A stretch of 64,000 bases of DNA from Salibacter sp031581065 (lineage in GTDB: Bacteria; Bacteroidota; Bacteroidia; Flavobacteriales_G; Salibacteraceae), in NCBI RefSeq assembly GCF_031581065.1, contig NZ_JAVLBN010000007.1, forward strand, positions 14,766 to 78,765. Reading direction: 5' to 3'. This document shows, in pieces, positions 8,958 to 18,238 of the stretch. The first letter of the stretch is position 1; every line of letters begins with the position of its first letter. The position numbers and the translations under genes are program-made. The notes beneath the pieces were generated by a model that was not told where the DNA came from, did not search any database, and was given only the letters and a program-made list of their open reading frames with translations.

Positions 8958-9803
8958 ATGAGCACACAAGACACAAACAAAATTGCAGTTTGCACTGACT
9001 TCACTTCTATAGCTCAGCATGCATTTGAAGAATCTATTGCACTAGCCAAAAAGCTGAGAGCTGAAATACATCTGGTTCATGTTCTTTTAGAGGACTCTGA
9101 AACAGAAGTTACTGCTGATAGAAAGATGGCTAGAATGGTTGATCAGGCAAAAGATCAACTGGGTGATGTGGAAGTGAAATTCAATATTGTTGATGGTGGT
9201 GGCGATATTGTAGAAGAATTAAACAGAGAAGTAACCAAACTCGCTCCGGCATATTTTGTTGTTGGATATCAAGTTAAAAAAGGTCTTGATCGCTTTTTTG
9301 GCCCCAATATCATGAAGATTGTTCGCGGCACTAAGCTTCCCGTTTTAGCGATTAAAGAAGACGAAACGCTAAAAGATCTCGAGGACATCGTTTTCCCATT
9401 AAACCTTTGGGATTATGCCAGGCAAAAGACTTTTGCTACAATAAGATTAGCACAGCGACTAGGTGCTACAATCCACCTCATAGGGCTTGATGTTGATATG
9501 ACTGACGGAGATCGTAGAGATCTCAAGATTTTCATGAATCAACTCAAAAAGCAGTTTGAGGAATACGGAATAAAATACACAGATGCTATTTTACAGGGCG
9601 ATGATGAGGTTAGTGTTGTGGTTGACTTTGCCAATAGAATAGATGCTGACCTTGTTGCCAAGGTATTCCACCACGATCCGGGATTGATCAGTAGACTGAG
9701 AGGAAATCAAGATGAAGAAACACTTGTGAAATCAAATATGCCCCTATTCGTTATTAAATCAACTGATTACATGCAGGGAAACTGGAGTGCAATGAGAGGT
9801 TAA
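8958..9803 (+). CDS. Tandem-domain universal stress protein
   Basis: 281 residues made of two UspA-like halves: NKIAVCTDFTSIAQHAFEES to LPVLAIKED, then LEDIVFPLNLWDYARQK to MPLFVIKS. The canonical G-2x-G-9x-G nucleotide loop is not clearly present (first half reads VVGYQVKKGLDRFFGPN), so ATP binding is doubtful. Universal stress proteins modulate survival under growth arrest or stress. The start is supported by an AGATTAATG context and a good upstream promoter. Its stop overlaps the stop of the convergent kinase-like gene by 4 bp (TTAA), leaving no room for a terminator between them. Confidence 0.85.
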   Translation: MSTQDTNKIAVCTDFTSIAQHAFEESIALAKKLRAEIHLVHVLLEDSETEVTADRKMARMVDQAKDQLGDVEVKFNIVDGGGDIVEELNREVTKLAPAYFVVGYQVKKGLDRFFGPNIMKIVRGTKLPVLAIKEDETLKDLEDIVFPLNLWDYARQKTFATIRLAQRLGATIHLIGLDVDMTDGDRRDLKIFMNQLKKQFEEYGIKYTDAILQGDDEVSVVVDFANRIDADLVAKVFHHDPGLISRLRGNQDEETLVKSNMPLFVIKSTDYMQGNWSAMRG

Positions 9804-11002
9804 TCTACCTGCTTACGTTGCGTATATTCTAAATCATTGATGAGTCTCTTTGTTAACTTATCGAGTTCATCACTACTATTTTCTAAAAGCCGCGCATAAT
9901 GCGTGGCTTTTTCTTTATCTTCAATATTTTCAAAGAGTAAATTAGTTAATCCCAGTATATTAGATATGGGTTTACGCAATTCGTGCGAAGCTGAAAATGC
10001 ATAATTTTCAATCTGTTTAATGTATGATTCGCGCTCTTTTTTATAATTGATTTGGTCTGTAATATCAATGGTGATTCCTCGAAAGGTAGAATTTCCATTA
10101 ATCATACTCTTCCAAACCTTGTTTGAAACCCATTTGATGTTACCTATTTCATCCTTGATTCTGTAAACGATTTCTTTTTGATACGTAGGGTGTTTTTGAA
10201 ATTCATCCAATACCTTATCAACCTTTGGTTTATCTTCACTTAAAATATACTTGTACCAGTACATAGGATCGTTTTCGAGTAGTTCAATATCCTTTGCATA
10301 GAGATCTTCAGCAGCCTGGCTCACATAGAAAAAGCCATCATCAGCGCTGGAGTCCCACCAAATTGTATAGTCGATACCATCGAGAACCTGCTGTAACCGC
10401 TCCTGGCTCTTTTTTAATTTTCTTTGACTCCTGATTTTTTCGGTCAGATCCTCAACCATAATGAGTCTTTCCACATTATCAGAGTCGTGAGTTACAGAGT
10501 GTGAAACAATAGAGACCTCAGCAACATCACCGTTGATTTTGTGAATCTTCCACCCCAAAGACCTGTATTTGGATTTTGTACGTGCTGTATTCACCACCTT
10601 ATTAAAGCGTCCATATTGATTGTGATCAAGAAACTCATTGATTCCGATTCCTATCACTTCTTCTTTTGTTCCCTGCAAAAAGGACAGGGAAGCTCTGTTA
10701 GCATTTACAATTTCTAACGTATTGGTGTTGTAGATAACAATTGGATTGGGGTGGTTCTGAAAGAAATAGCGGTATTGTTTATTGGAATGCTCTATACGTC
10801 CTGAAAAATTGCGAATTAAAATCAATAATAATAGAGCCGTTGTAATGACAAAAAACAGTCCCTTGATTGTTTGAAAAACGCCATATCCGTTTAATTCAGG
10901 AAATAATAATTCTCCTACATAATCTGAAAGAAGAATGTAAACACAGCCTATTGATGCGTATGTTAAGACAATGCTAAAGCTATTTTGATCTGGACTCCAC
11001 AT
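9800..11002 (-). CDS. PAS sensor kinase-like protein ending after the dimerisation/phosphoacceptor domain
   Basis: 400 residues. Two N-terminal membrane segments (FSIVLTYASIGCVYILLSDY and the hydrophobic run TIKGLFFVITTALLLLILI) precede a PAS domain (HPNPIVIYNTNTLEIVNANRA), a second PAS/PAC region (residues about 200-320) and a HisKA helix pair with the phosphoacceptor motif SASHELRKP (His about 340). The protein stops 60 residues after this histidine, at LINDLEYTQRKQVD, with no N, G1, F or G2 box, so the HATPase domain is absent. It could be phosphorylated in trans, act as a decoy or dimerisation partner, or be a truncated kinase. It contains one motif copy (10442-10451). Confidence 0.8.
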   Translation of the reverse strand: MWSPDQNSFSIVLTYASIGCVYILLSDYVGELLFPELNGYGVFQTIKGLFFVITTALLLLILIRNFSGRIEHSNKQYRYFFQNHPNPIVIYNTNTLEIVNANRASLSFLQGTKEEVIGIGINEFLDHNQYGRFNKVVNTARTKSKYRSLGWKIHKINGDVAEVSIVSHSVTHDSDNVERLIMVEDLTEKIRSQRKLKKSQERLQQVLDGIDYTIWWDSSADDGFFYVSQAAEDLYAKDIELLENDPMYWYKYILSEDKPKVDKVLDEFQKHPTYQKEIVYRIKDEIGNIKWVSNKVWKSMINGNSTFRGITIDITDQINYKKERESYIKQIENYAFSASHELRKPISNILGLTNLLFENIEDKEKATHYARLLENSSDELDKLTKRLINDLEYTQRKQVD

Positions 11003-11036
11003 TTTCGTTCAACAATGTATAAAAATAGTTTCATCT

Positions 11037-11048
11037 AACAATATTGTT
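11037..11048. promoter_or_regulatory. 12-bp perfect palindrome between divergent genes
   Basis: AACAATATTGTT lies in the 110-bp gap between the divergent kinase-like gene (start 11002) and the dipeptidyl peptidase gene (start 11113). A dyad here could be an operator, but AT-rich palindromes of this size also arise by chance. Confidence 0.3.
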
Positions 11049-11112
11049 GAGTCCTTCTAAAGTTACCCGCTTTTCAACACAAACTATTATATTGCGCAAA
11101 AATATTTTGGAA

Positions 11113-13296
11113 ATGAATGTAAAGTCTATCACAATTGCTATTCTGGCAACAGTATTAAATACAATTGCCTTTTCTCAAGACAAAGAAATTCAAACCAGCG
11201 ACATTTGGTTAAAAGGAATGTTCAGGCAGGATCGTGTGTGGGGATTGAGATCGATGAATGACGGAATCCACTACACAACTCTTGATAGAAGCAAAAAAGG
11301 ACTGCACATTGTTAAACATGCTTATAAAAATGGCGAGGTTGTAGATACATTATTCTCAACTACTGATCTTGATAAAGAAAACTTCCTGTTCAGTGGATAC
11401 AGCTTTTCAAACGATGAAGCTCAATTATTACTCAAAACTGAAGTTGAAAAAATCTACCGCCATTCCACTAAAGAGTACAACTTCATCTACGACCTCAAAA
11501 CGAAACAACTCACCAAGCTACCCAGCGAAGCAAAACAACTATTCGCTACATTTTCTCCTCAAGGTGACAAAGTAGCTTATGTAGCTGAAAACAACCTTTA
11601 CATTTATGATATCGAGTCTAAAGAGACTACTCAAGTCACTAAAGACGGAGAAAAGAACAAAATCATTAACGGTGGAACAGACTGGGTTTACGAAGAGGAA
11701 TTCGCATTTGACAAGGCCTTCTTTTGGTCACCAGATGGCGAGCACATCGCCTATTACCGATTCGATGAAGAACACGTGAGAGAATTCTCAATGGCTATGT
11801 ATCAGGGAGACCTTTACCCTGAAAATTACAAATTCAAGTATCCTAAAGCAGGCGAACGAAACAGCAATGTTCAAATTAAGCTCTACAACTTAAATAAAGG
11901 TAGCTCAAAGAAAATCGCTGAAACCAACAAGCCTTACACTGAATATTTCCCTCGCGTAAAGTGGACTAAAAACCCAAACATGGTTGCTATTCAGAGCATG
12001 AACAGACACCAAAACCACCTAACAATCAAAACATTCAACGCCAAAAGTGGAGAGGAAAATGTCATTTATGAAGAAGAAAACGACACCTACATTTCTATAA
12101 CTGATGACTGGACATTCCTCAAAGACGGAAAATCATTCATCATGAGCTCTGAAAAAAGCGGCTTTAATCATCTCTATGAAGTGAGTTTGAAAGATGGTAA
12201 GGCAAAAGCTATTACAGAAGGCAACTGGGTAGTAACCGATTTCTACGGAATCGATGAAGAAAGCGGCTACCTCTATTACCGCTCTGCTGAGCAGAGCCCC
12301 ATGAAGCGCGATGTTTACCGAATCAAACTCAACGGAAAACGCAAACAAAAAATAAGCAGCCAGGATGGCTGGAACTCTCCCAGCTTCAGCGAAGGAATGA
12401 AGTTCTTCATCAACACTTACAGCACTGCTAACTCCCCAAACTACATCACGCTCAATAACGCAAATGGAGATGAAATCAGGGTTCTGAAAGACAGCGAAAA
12501 CCTCAAGAACAGATTGAAAGAATACGCACTTTCAAACAAAGAATTCTTCAGCTTTAAAACTGAGAAAGGACACGAACTCAACGCATCAATCATCAAACCC
12601 ATTGACTTTGACGCTACAAAAGAATATCCGGTTCTGATCAATATTTACGGTGGCCCGGGATCACAAACAGTAACTGACGAATGGGGTGGCGGAAATTACA
12701 TGTGGCACCAAATGCTCGCTCAAAAAGGCTACATCGTTATTTCAGTTGACAACCGCGGAACAGGTGCACGCGGAGTTGATTTCAAAAAATCGACATACAA
12801 GCAACTCGGTAAACTCGAGTTGGAAGATTACATCGAAACTGTGAAATACCTCGAAAAACAAGATTATGTTGACGATGAACGCATCGGGATTTGGGGTTGG
12901 AGCTTTGGCGGTTACATGAGTTCACTCGCCATCACAAAAGGAAGTAAGTATTTTGATGCTGCAATTGCCGTTGCTCCGGTAACAACCTGGAGGTATTACG
13001 ATAGCATTTATACTGAGCGGTACATGCAAACACCAGAGGAAAACCAGGATGGGTACGACAACAACTCCCCCATCAACTATACAGGCGAGCTAGAAGGAAA
13101 CTATTTACTCGTTCACGGAACTGCCGATGATAATGTTCATTTCCAAAACGCTACAGAGATGATCAACGCATTGGTCAGATCCAATAAACAGTTCGATCTC
13201 TACGTCTACCCCGATCGCAATCACGGTATTTACGGAGGAAATACACGCAACCACCTGTACGACAAGTTTACGAACTGGTTAGAAGAAAATCTTTAA
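11113..13296 (+). CDS. Dipeptidyl peptidase IV (S9B family)
   Basis: 727 residues from the ATG chosen because it opens a signal peptide (MNVKSITIAILATVLNTIAFSQ); an upstream TTG at 11044 is less likely. The N-terminal beta-propeller carries WVYEEEF, the double-glutamate motif that binds the substrate N-terminus in DPP IV. The alpha/beta-hydrolase domain has GWSFGGYMSS (Ser597), ADDNVHF (Asp672/673) and NHGIYGG (His704). The enzyme releases X-Pro or X-Ala dipeptides from exported peptides in the periplasm. Two POT-family peptide transporters follow, so products are probably imported directly. One motif copy is at 13173-13182. Confidence 0.93.
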   Translation: MNVKSITIAILATVLNTIAFSQDKEIQTSDIWLKGMFRQDRVWGLRSMNDGIHYTTLDRSKKGLHIVKHAYKNGEVVDTLFSTTDLDKENFLFSGYSFSNDEAQLLLKTEVEKIYRHSTKEYNFIYDLKTKQLTKLPSEAKQLFATFSPQGDKVAYVAENNLYIYDIESKETTQVTKDGEKNKIINGGTDWVYEEEFAFDKAFFWSPDGEHIAYYRFDEEHVREFSMAMYQGDLYPENYKFKYPKAGERNSNVQIKLYNLNKGSSKKIAETNKPYTEYFPRVKWTKNPNMVAIQSMNRHQNHLTIKTFNAKSGEENVIYEEENDTYISITDDWTFLKDGKSFIMSSEKSGFNHLYEVSLKDGKAKAITEGNWVVTDFYGIDEESGYLYYRSAEQSPMKRDVYRIKLNGKRKQKISSQDGWNSPSFSEGMKFFINTYSTANSPNYITLNNANGDEIRVLKDSENLKNRLKEYALSNKEFFSFKTEKGHELNASIIKPIDFDATKEYPVLINIYGGPGSQTVTDEWGGGNYMWHQMLAQKGYIVISVDNRGTGARGVDFKKSTYKQLGKLELEDYIETVKYLEKQDYVDDERIGIWGWSFGGYMSSLAITKGSKYFDAAIAVAPVTTWRYYDSIYTERYMQTPEENQDGYDNNSPINYTGELEGNYLLVHGTADDNVHFQNATEMINALVRSNKQFDLYVYPDRNHGIYGGNTRNHLYDKFTNWLEENL

Positions 13297-13360
13297 GAAT
13301 ACCTATATTCGGCCCGTCAATTTAGAATCAATTCACAAACCAACGTAATAACACAATCTA

Positions 13361-15277
13361 ATGAACGAAGGAGCACACAAGATAGAACGCAAAGAGCTTT
13401 TTGGTCATCCCATGGGACTTTACATTCTCTTTTTCACAGAGTTGTGGGAAAGATTTTCCTATTACGGGATGCGTGCCATTTTGGTACTTTACATTATCAG
13501 TTCAGTTTCAGATAAAAATCCCGGCCTCGGCTGGGAAGAGAGTGACGCACTCGCACTTTATGGCTGGTACACCATGTTGGTTTACGTAATGTCCATTCCA
13601 GGCGGTATTATCGCTGATAAATGGCTCGGACAAAAGAAAACAGTTCTATACGGTGGACTCCTGCTCTGTGCCGGTCACGGTATTTTGGCTGTAGAGCAAA
13701 TGTGGGCCTTCTACACTGGTTTAATTCTCATCGTATTGGGTGTAGGCGGTTTAAAGCCAAACATATCCACAATGGTTGGCGGTCTTTATGGCCCGGGTGA
13801 CGACCGTAGAGATAAAGGTTTCACAATTTTCTACATCGGGATCAATATTGGAGCACTCGCTTCATCTCTACTCGTTGGGTACATCGGTGAAACCATTGGC
13901 TGGCATTACGGCTTTGGATTAGCCGGTATTGGAATGGCTCTAGGCCAAATCGTGTATATGGCCGGTCAAAAATACCTTGAAGGCATTGGTGAAAAACCAG
14001 AATCAGTCATCAAAACCAACGAAGCTGGTGAAGAAGAAATGCCGAGCAATATGCTCAAGCAAATTTTTGAAAAACCACTATCACGTTATGTTACACTCGC
14101 CATAATTGCACTTGGTGTTTACCTGATAGCTGTCGAAGGGATTATCGGCTACGGTATCCTCACAATTGCATTGAGTTTTGGTATTGGTGTTATTATGGTG
14201 ATTTACCAGGATATTACACAAATTGAACGAGACCGAATGACCGTTATCCTCATCTCCTTCCTCATTGTAATCGTCTTTTGGGGAGCATTTGAGCAAGCAG
14301 GCGGACTCATGAACATCTACACAAAACAAAAGATCAATCGTGTTGTAATGGGATATGAAATACCGGCATCAGCCTTTCAGGCAGTAAATGCGGCATTTAT
14401 TATTCTATTCGGAACCGCTGTTGCAAACTTTTGGGTTTGGTGGAAACACAGGGGGAAAGAATCCTCTTCCATCCTCAAAATGTCAATGGGTACCATTATC
14501 ATGGGTATCGGATTTATCTTTATGGCAATCGCTTCACAACAAGCCGGAACTGAAGTTGGCGCTAAAGGAATGCTGATTTTCCTCATTCTCGCCTACCTCT
14601 TCCACACACTTGGTGAGCTATCAGCCTCTCCGGTTGCCCTATCGTTTATCACGAAACTGGCACCGGCAAAATACGTGTCCATTATGATGGGCTTCTACTT
14701 TGCCGCAACCGGACTTGGAAACAAGCTGGCCGGAGCCATTGGAGAATCTGCCCAGGCTGAACCTATTAAAGTTGAAGTGAAAGCTGAAAAGGATCAACTC
14801 ACTCAGTTTGTAGCTGACACAACAATCGAGAATGGCCACAACTTTGAACTTCACGGAGATCTGACCATTGTGAATCAGAACCAAATCAATGTTGATAAAG
14901 ATGGTCAGAACCTGAGCGAATTCATCGTTCTCAATGAAGAAAACATCAAAACAATCAGGACACGCGTCAATGAATCTAACGAAAAGGATTTAACGGCTGT
15001 CATCAAGTTTGAGCAGGATGAAGAAAAGAAAAAAGAAGTTGACGCACCAATACAAGCTTACAAGGCTGAAGTTGAAATTTTTGAACTTGAAAACGATCGT
15101 GAATTCAGCACATTCATGCTGATCTTTGCATTTACTGCAGGATTTGGAATTCTGTTGATCATGTTCCTCAAGAAACTCAAAAAGCTTACTCACGGAGCTG
15201 AAGATACTCGTAAAGGCTCAGCTCACGAAGAGCAAGAAGGCTTTGAGGTTGCTGATAAGGAGGATGACGACAAATAA
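13361..15277 (+). CDS. POT-family proton-coupled peptide transporter with a hydrophilic insertion
   Basis: 638 residues, larger than typical bacterial POT proteins (about 450-550). The ELWERFSYYGMRAILVLYI segment is the POT signature ExxERFxYYG. GLKPNISTMVGGLYG and FTIFYIGINIGA are the other conserved blocks. A hydrophilic, charged stretch of about 110 residues (from AQAEPIKVEVKAEK to AEVEIFELENDREF) lies between the last two membrane segments. The next paralogue lacks it. Expected function is proton-driven uptake of di- and tripeptides. The gene follows dipeptidyl peptidase IV by 64 bp and precedes a second POT gene by 12 bp. Confidence 0.9.
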   Translation: MNEGAHKIERKELFGHPMGLYILFFTELWERFSYYGMRAILVLYIISSVSDKNPGLGWEESDALALYGWYTMLVYVMSIPGGIIADKWLGQKKTVLYGGLLLCAGHGILAVEQMWAFYTGLILIVLGVGGLKPNISTMVGGLYGPGDDRRDKGFTIFYIGINIGALASSLLVGYIGETIGWHYGFGLAGIGMALGQIVYMAGQKYLEGIGEKPESVIKTNEAGEEEMPSNMLKQIFEKPLSRYVTLAIIALGVYLIAVEGIIGYGILTIALSFGIGVIMVIYQDITQIERDRMTVILISFLIVIVFWGAFEQAGGLMNIYTKQKINRVVMGYEIPASAFQAVNAAFIILFGTAVANFWVWWKHRGKESSSILKMSMGTIIMGIGFIFMAIASQQAGTEVGAKGMLIFLILAYLFHTLGELSASPVALSFITKLAPAKYVSIMMGFYFAATGLGNKLAGAIGESAQAEPIKVEVKAEKDQLTQFVADTTIENGHNFELHGDLTIVNQNQINVDKDGQNLSEFIVLNEENIKTIRTRVNESNEKDLTAVIKFEQDEEKKKEVDAPIQAYKAEVEIFELENDREFSTFMLIFAFTAGFGILLIMFLKKLKKLTHGAEDTRKGSAHEEQEGFEVADKEDDDK

Positions 15278-15289
15278 AAATCAGATCGT

Positions 15290-16915
15290 ATGGATTTGAC
15301 TTATTGGATCATGATATTTGGCTGGGTATTCGTTTTAATATGGATACCCGCCATTATTTATTCCAATAAGAACACGCATCCAAAAGCGCTGTTTATTCTC
15401 TTTTTTGCCGAGATGTGGGAACGCTTCTCCTACTATGGCATGCGGGCATTGCTCACACTTTACATGGTTCAGGTTTTGTTCGCAGAATTGTCACAGTCTG
15501 CTGCCGATACAAAAGCGCTTGGTATTTATGGCTCTTACACAGCCATGGTGTACCTCTTTCCTGTTATTGGCGGTATCGTTGCCGATAAGATTTACGGCTT
15601 TAGAAAAGCGATTATATTGGGCGGAATACTCATGATCTTTGGTCATTTTTCGCTCGCTCTGGAAGGTATGTTCTTCGAGGGAAACATGATGCTCTTCTTT
15701 CTTTCGCTCGCCTTAATTATAGTGGGTAACGGGCTCTTTAAACCCAATGTATCTTCCTTTTTAGGGAAATTCTACACAGCTAATGATCCGCGAAAAGATG
15801 GTGGCTTTACGATCTTTTACATGGGCGTAAACATCGGGGCGTTTTTGTCGATTTTAACCTGTGGGTATGTCGGTCAAACAATTAGTTGGCACTATGGCTT
15901 TGGACTCGCAGGAATTGGCATGTTCCTTGGTCTGCTCGTTTTTGTGATGTTTGGTCAGAACGCTTTTGGTAACAAGGGAATTCTACCGAGTACGATCAGC
16001 AACGCAGATGATGAGGACGAGGGTTCTGAAAGTGAAACTTCTACTACACCAACAACACTACCTCAAAAAATCAAGACACAGCAACTACTCACAACCATTG
16101 CAACAATCGCAGTTGTGCCGGTTTGTGCATTTATGCTAGGCTACAGTGAAGCGATGACCTATATCCTCATCTTTTTGAGCATCGGAATATTGGGTGTGCT
16201 GGTTGCACAATCATTTGCAATGGAGAGCAAAGCTGCCGGGCAAAGACTTTTGGTAGTTGTAGTACTTTTCGTTTTCCACGCTATGTTTTGGGCACTGTTT
16301 GAGCAGGCAGGCGGATCGATCACATTGTTCACTGAGCGGAATGTTGACCGCGTGGTTTTTGGATCTGAAATTCCCGCTTCCATATTTCAATTCTTCAACT
16401 CACTATTTATCATTCTGCTCGCTCCGGTATTTAGCTGGATGTGGGGAAAAATGAGTAAAAAAGGAGCCGAACCCTCTACACCAATGAAATTCGTATTGGG
16501 ATTGAGTCAGCTCGCCTTGGGATTCGCAGTACTTGTCCTGGGAGCCAAATTCTTTGCTGATGATGGCCTCATGCCAGTTTTATTTCTGGTGATCATGTAC
16601 CTTTTCCACACAACCGGAGAATTGAGTATTTCACCCGTTGGTTTGTCAATGATCACTAAATTGTCTCCGGCTAAAGCAGTAGGGTTTGTGATGGGCGCAT
16701 GGTTCCTTTCGATGGCGTTAGCCAATAAAATGGCCGGACTCATTGGAGAGCTCACAGCCAGTGATGACAGTGATAGAAAGCTGAGTGTAATGGAGAGCCT
16801 GCCCGTTTACACCGATACTTATTTGATTTGGGGTGTTTTCGTTGTGGCAGCCTCTGCCATTTTACTCGTCTTGTTAGTGCCGCAGCTCAAGAAATGGATG
16901 CACGGAATCCACTAA
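15290..16915 (+). CDS. POT-family peptide transporter, second copy
   Basis: 541 residues, with the signature EMWERFSYYGMRALLTLYM and matching blocks GLFKPNVSSFLGKFY and FTIFYMGVNIGAF. It is a paralogue of the upstream gene but has an extra N-terminal membrane segment and an acidic cytoplasmic-type linker (ADDEDEGSESETS) in the middle. It lacks the large insertion near the C-terminus. The pair probably arose by tandem duplication and divergence and may differ in peptide preference. Gap to the upstream gene is 12 bp, consistent with one transcript with dipeptidyl peptidase IV. Confidence 0.9.
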   Translation: MDLTYWIMIFGWVFVLIWIPAIIYSNKNTHPKALFILFFAEMWERFSYYGMRALLTLYMVQVLFAELSQSAADTKALGIYGSYTAMVYLFPVIGGIVADKIYGFRKAIILGGILMIFGHFSLALEGMFFEGNMMLFFLSLALIIVGNGLFKPNVSSFLGKFYTANDPRKDGGFTIFYMGVNIGAFLSILTCGYVGQTISWHYGFGLAGIGMFLGLLVFVMFGQNAFGNKGILPSTISNADDEDEGSESETSTTPTTLPQKIKTQQLLTTIATIAVVPVCAFMLGYSEAMTYILIFLSIGILGVLVAQSFAMESKAAGQRLLVVVVLFVFHAMFWALFEQAGGSITLFTERNVDRVVFGSEIPASIFQFFNSLFIILLAPVFSWMWGKMSKKGAEPSTPMKFVLGLSQLALGFAVLVLGAKFFADDGLMPVLFLVIMYLFHTTGELSISPVGLSMITKLSPAKAVGFVMGAWFLSMALANKMAGLIGELTASDDSDRKLSVMESLPVYTDTYLIWGVFVVAASAILLVLLVPQLKKWMHGIH

Positions 16916-16963
16916 AATTGCTGTTAATTTGGAGTTAATCAAAGTATAAACAGGCAATCATTC

Positions 16964-16993
16964 TTTAATTCTCCGTTGTTAATCATAAATTTG
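16964..16993 (+). promoter_or_regulatory. Probable promoter of the thioredoxin pair
   Basis: TAAATTTG (16986-16993) matches the TAnnTTTG -7 box exactly, with TTTA 18 bases upstream as a weak -33 box. It would give a leader of about 90 nt. That leader contains an 18-bp palindrome (17011-17028, arms ATGAAAAA/TTTTTCAT) and a 13-codon open frame (MKRVMKKIFHIRE, from 16999). Confidence 0.45.
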
Positions 16994-17010
16994 AGGTTAT
17001 GAAACGAGTC

Positions 17011-17028
17011 ATGAAAAAGATTTTTCAT
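17011..17028. repeat. 18-bp inverted repeat in the thioredoxin leader
   Basis: Perfect 8-bp arms (ATGAAAAA and TTTTTCAT) around GA, located 60 bp before the first thioredoxin start. It may be an operator or an RNA hairpin, and it overlaps a possible 13-residue leader peptide. Confidence 0.35.
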
Positions 17029-17087
17029 ATTAGAGAATGATAAAATTATGACGAGTTCCATGTTACCTTAAAATAAATTATGAACAC

Positions 17088-17621
17088 ATGAAAGCAAAAA
17101 TATTTTCTCTTTTACTCGTTATAGCGAGCTCTGTTTCAATGGCACAGGTTAACTGGATGTCTTTTGAAGAAGTCAAGAAAGCCATGAAAGAAGAGCCCAA
17201 AAAAGTAATTGTTGATGTGTACACAAGCTGGTGCGGCCCCTGTAAAATGATGGAAGCTCGTACATTTAGCAATCCGCAAATCGCTTCCTACATCAACAAG
17301 AACTTTTATGCTGTAAAGTTCAATGCTGAAGGTCCAAAACCAGTAAACATACTCGGAAAAACATTTGAAAATCCCAATTACGACCCCAACAAACGCGGTA
17401 GGAACGGAACTCACCAACTCACCAGAGCAATTGCTAATGTAAATGGCAGAGTTGCCTACCCAACTGTTGTGTACATGGATCAAGACTTTAATATAATTAC
17501 ACCCGTTCAGGGATTTATGCGTCCTAAACAAATAGAACCCATCTTGCATTTTGTTGTTGATGAAGCGTATAAAGATCAGGAATGGGAAGCCTACCAGGAA
17601 TCATTTGAATCTAAATTGTAA
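17088..17621 (+). CDS. Exported thioredoxin-fold protein, WCGPC active site
   Basis: 177 residues with a signal peptide (MKAKIFSLLLVIASSVSMAQ) and a thioredoxin-like fold. The active site YTSWCGPCKMM has Cys49 and Cys52, and YPTVVYMD supplies the cis-proline loop. An insertion of about 30 residues between the active site and the cis-proline loop is typical of DUF255/YyaL-like periplasmic thioredoxins. It should reduce or exchange disulfides in periplasmic proteins. The stop codon overlaps the start of a paralogue (TAATG), so the two are translated together and may form a redox pair. Confidence 0.88.
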   Translation: MKAKIFSLLLVIASSVSMAQVNWMSFEEVKKAMKEEPKKVIVDVYTSWCGPCKMMEARTFSNPQIASYINKNFYAVKFNAEGPKPVNILGKTFENPNYDPNKRGRNGTHQLTRAIANVNGRVAYPTVVYMDQDFNIITPVQGFMRPKQIEPILHFVVDEAYKDQEWEAYQESFESKL

Positions 17622-18175
17622 TGAATAAAGCACTTACTACACTCACAACTCTTTTGTTTTTCACTGTTTTAGGTTTCGGTCAGAGCCAAATCAACTGGCT
17701 AACCTGGGAGGAAGCCTCTAAAAAGATGGAAGAAGAACCCAAAAAGATTTTCATCGATCTCTACACCGATTGGTGCGGATGGTGCAAGAAAATGGATCAA
17801 ACAACTTTTAAAGATCCCGAGATCATCAAAGCGATGAACAAAAACTTTTACGCAGTTAAGTTTGATGCAGAACGAAAAGATACTGTCGTTTTTGACGGGT
17901 ACACTTTTGTGAATCCAAAACCAAACGGAAAACGGAGTACACATATGTTTGCCGCTTCACTGCTCAACAAACAACTCTCCTACCCTTCTTTTGTCGTGTT
18001 AGATAAGAACTTTAACAGACTACACATCATCAAAGGCTACAAGCGTGTAGACCCGATGAAAGGCTTGCTCTATTTTTTTGGTACAGATCAGCACAGATCT
18101 TACCAGAACTACGTAGTGCAACAAATACAACAGCGCCAACAACAAGCTCAACAGAAAAAGAATAACAAAAGATGA
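17621..18175 (+). CDS. Exported thioredoxin-fold protein, WCGWC active site
   Basis: 184 residues, a paralogue of the preceding protein (shared pattern W.swEEA.KKMEEEPKK). The signal peptide is MNKALTTLTTLLFFTVLGFGQ. The active site is YTDWCGWCKKM (Cys52, Cys55); the tryptophan in the dipeptide makes its redox potential likely different from its WCGPC partner. The cis-proline loop is YPSFVVLD. The C-terminus is a glutamine-rich tail (QQIQQRQQQAQQKK). A motif copy at 17678-17687 encodes GQS at the signal-peptide end. The stop codon lies inside the stem of the following terminator. Confidence 0.87.
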   Translation: MNKALTTLTTLLFFTVLGFGQSQINWLTWEEASKKMEEEPKKIFIDLYTDWCGWCKKMDQTTFKDPEIIKAMNKNFYAVKFDAERKDTVVFDGYTFVNPKPNGKRSTHMFAASLLNKQLSYPSFVVLDKNFNRLHIIKGYKRVDPMKGLLYFFGTDQHRSYQNYVVQQIQQRQQQAQQKKNNKR

Positions 18176-18202
18176 TTTAATCATGATCATCTTATTCTTT
18201 TA
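18169..18202 (+). terminator. Rho-independent terminator after the thioredoxin pair
   Basis: Stem AAGATGAT (18169-18176) pairs perfectly with ATCATCTT (18186-18193), followed by a T-rich tail (ATTCTTTTAT). The stop codon of the second thioredoxin gene is part of the stem. Confidence 0.6.
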
Positions 18203-18238
18203 TGCTGGAAAGATCGTATGAAGTTAAATCTGTAGATT

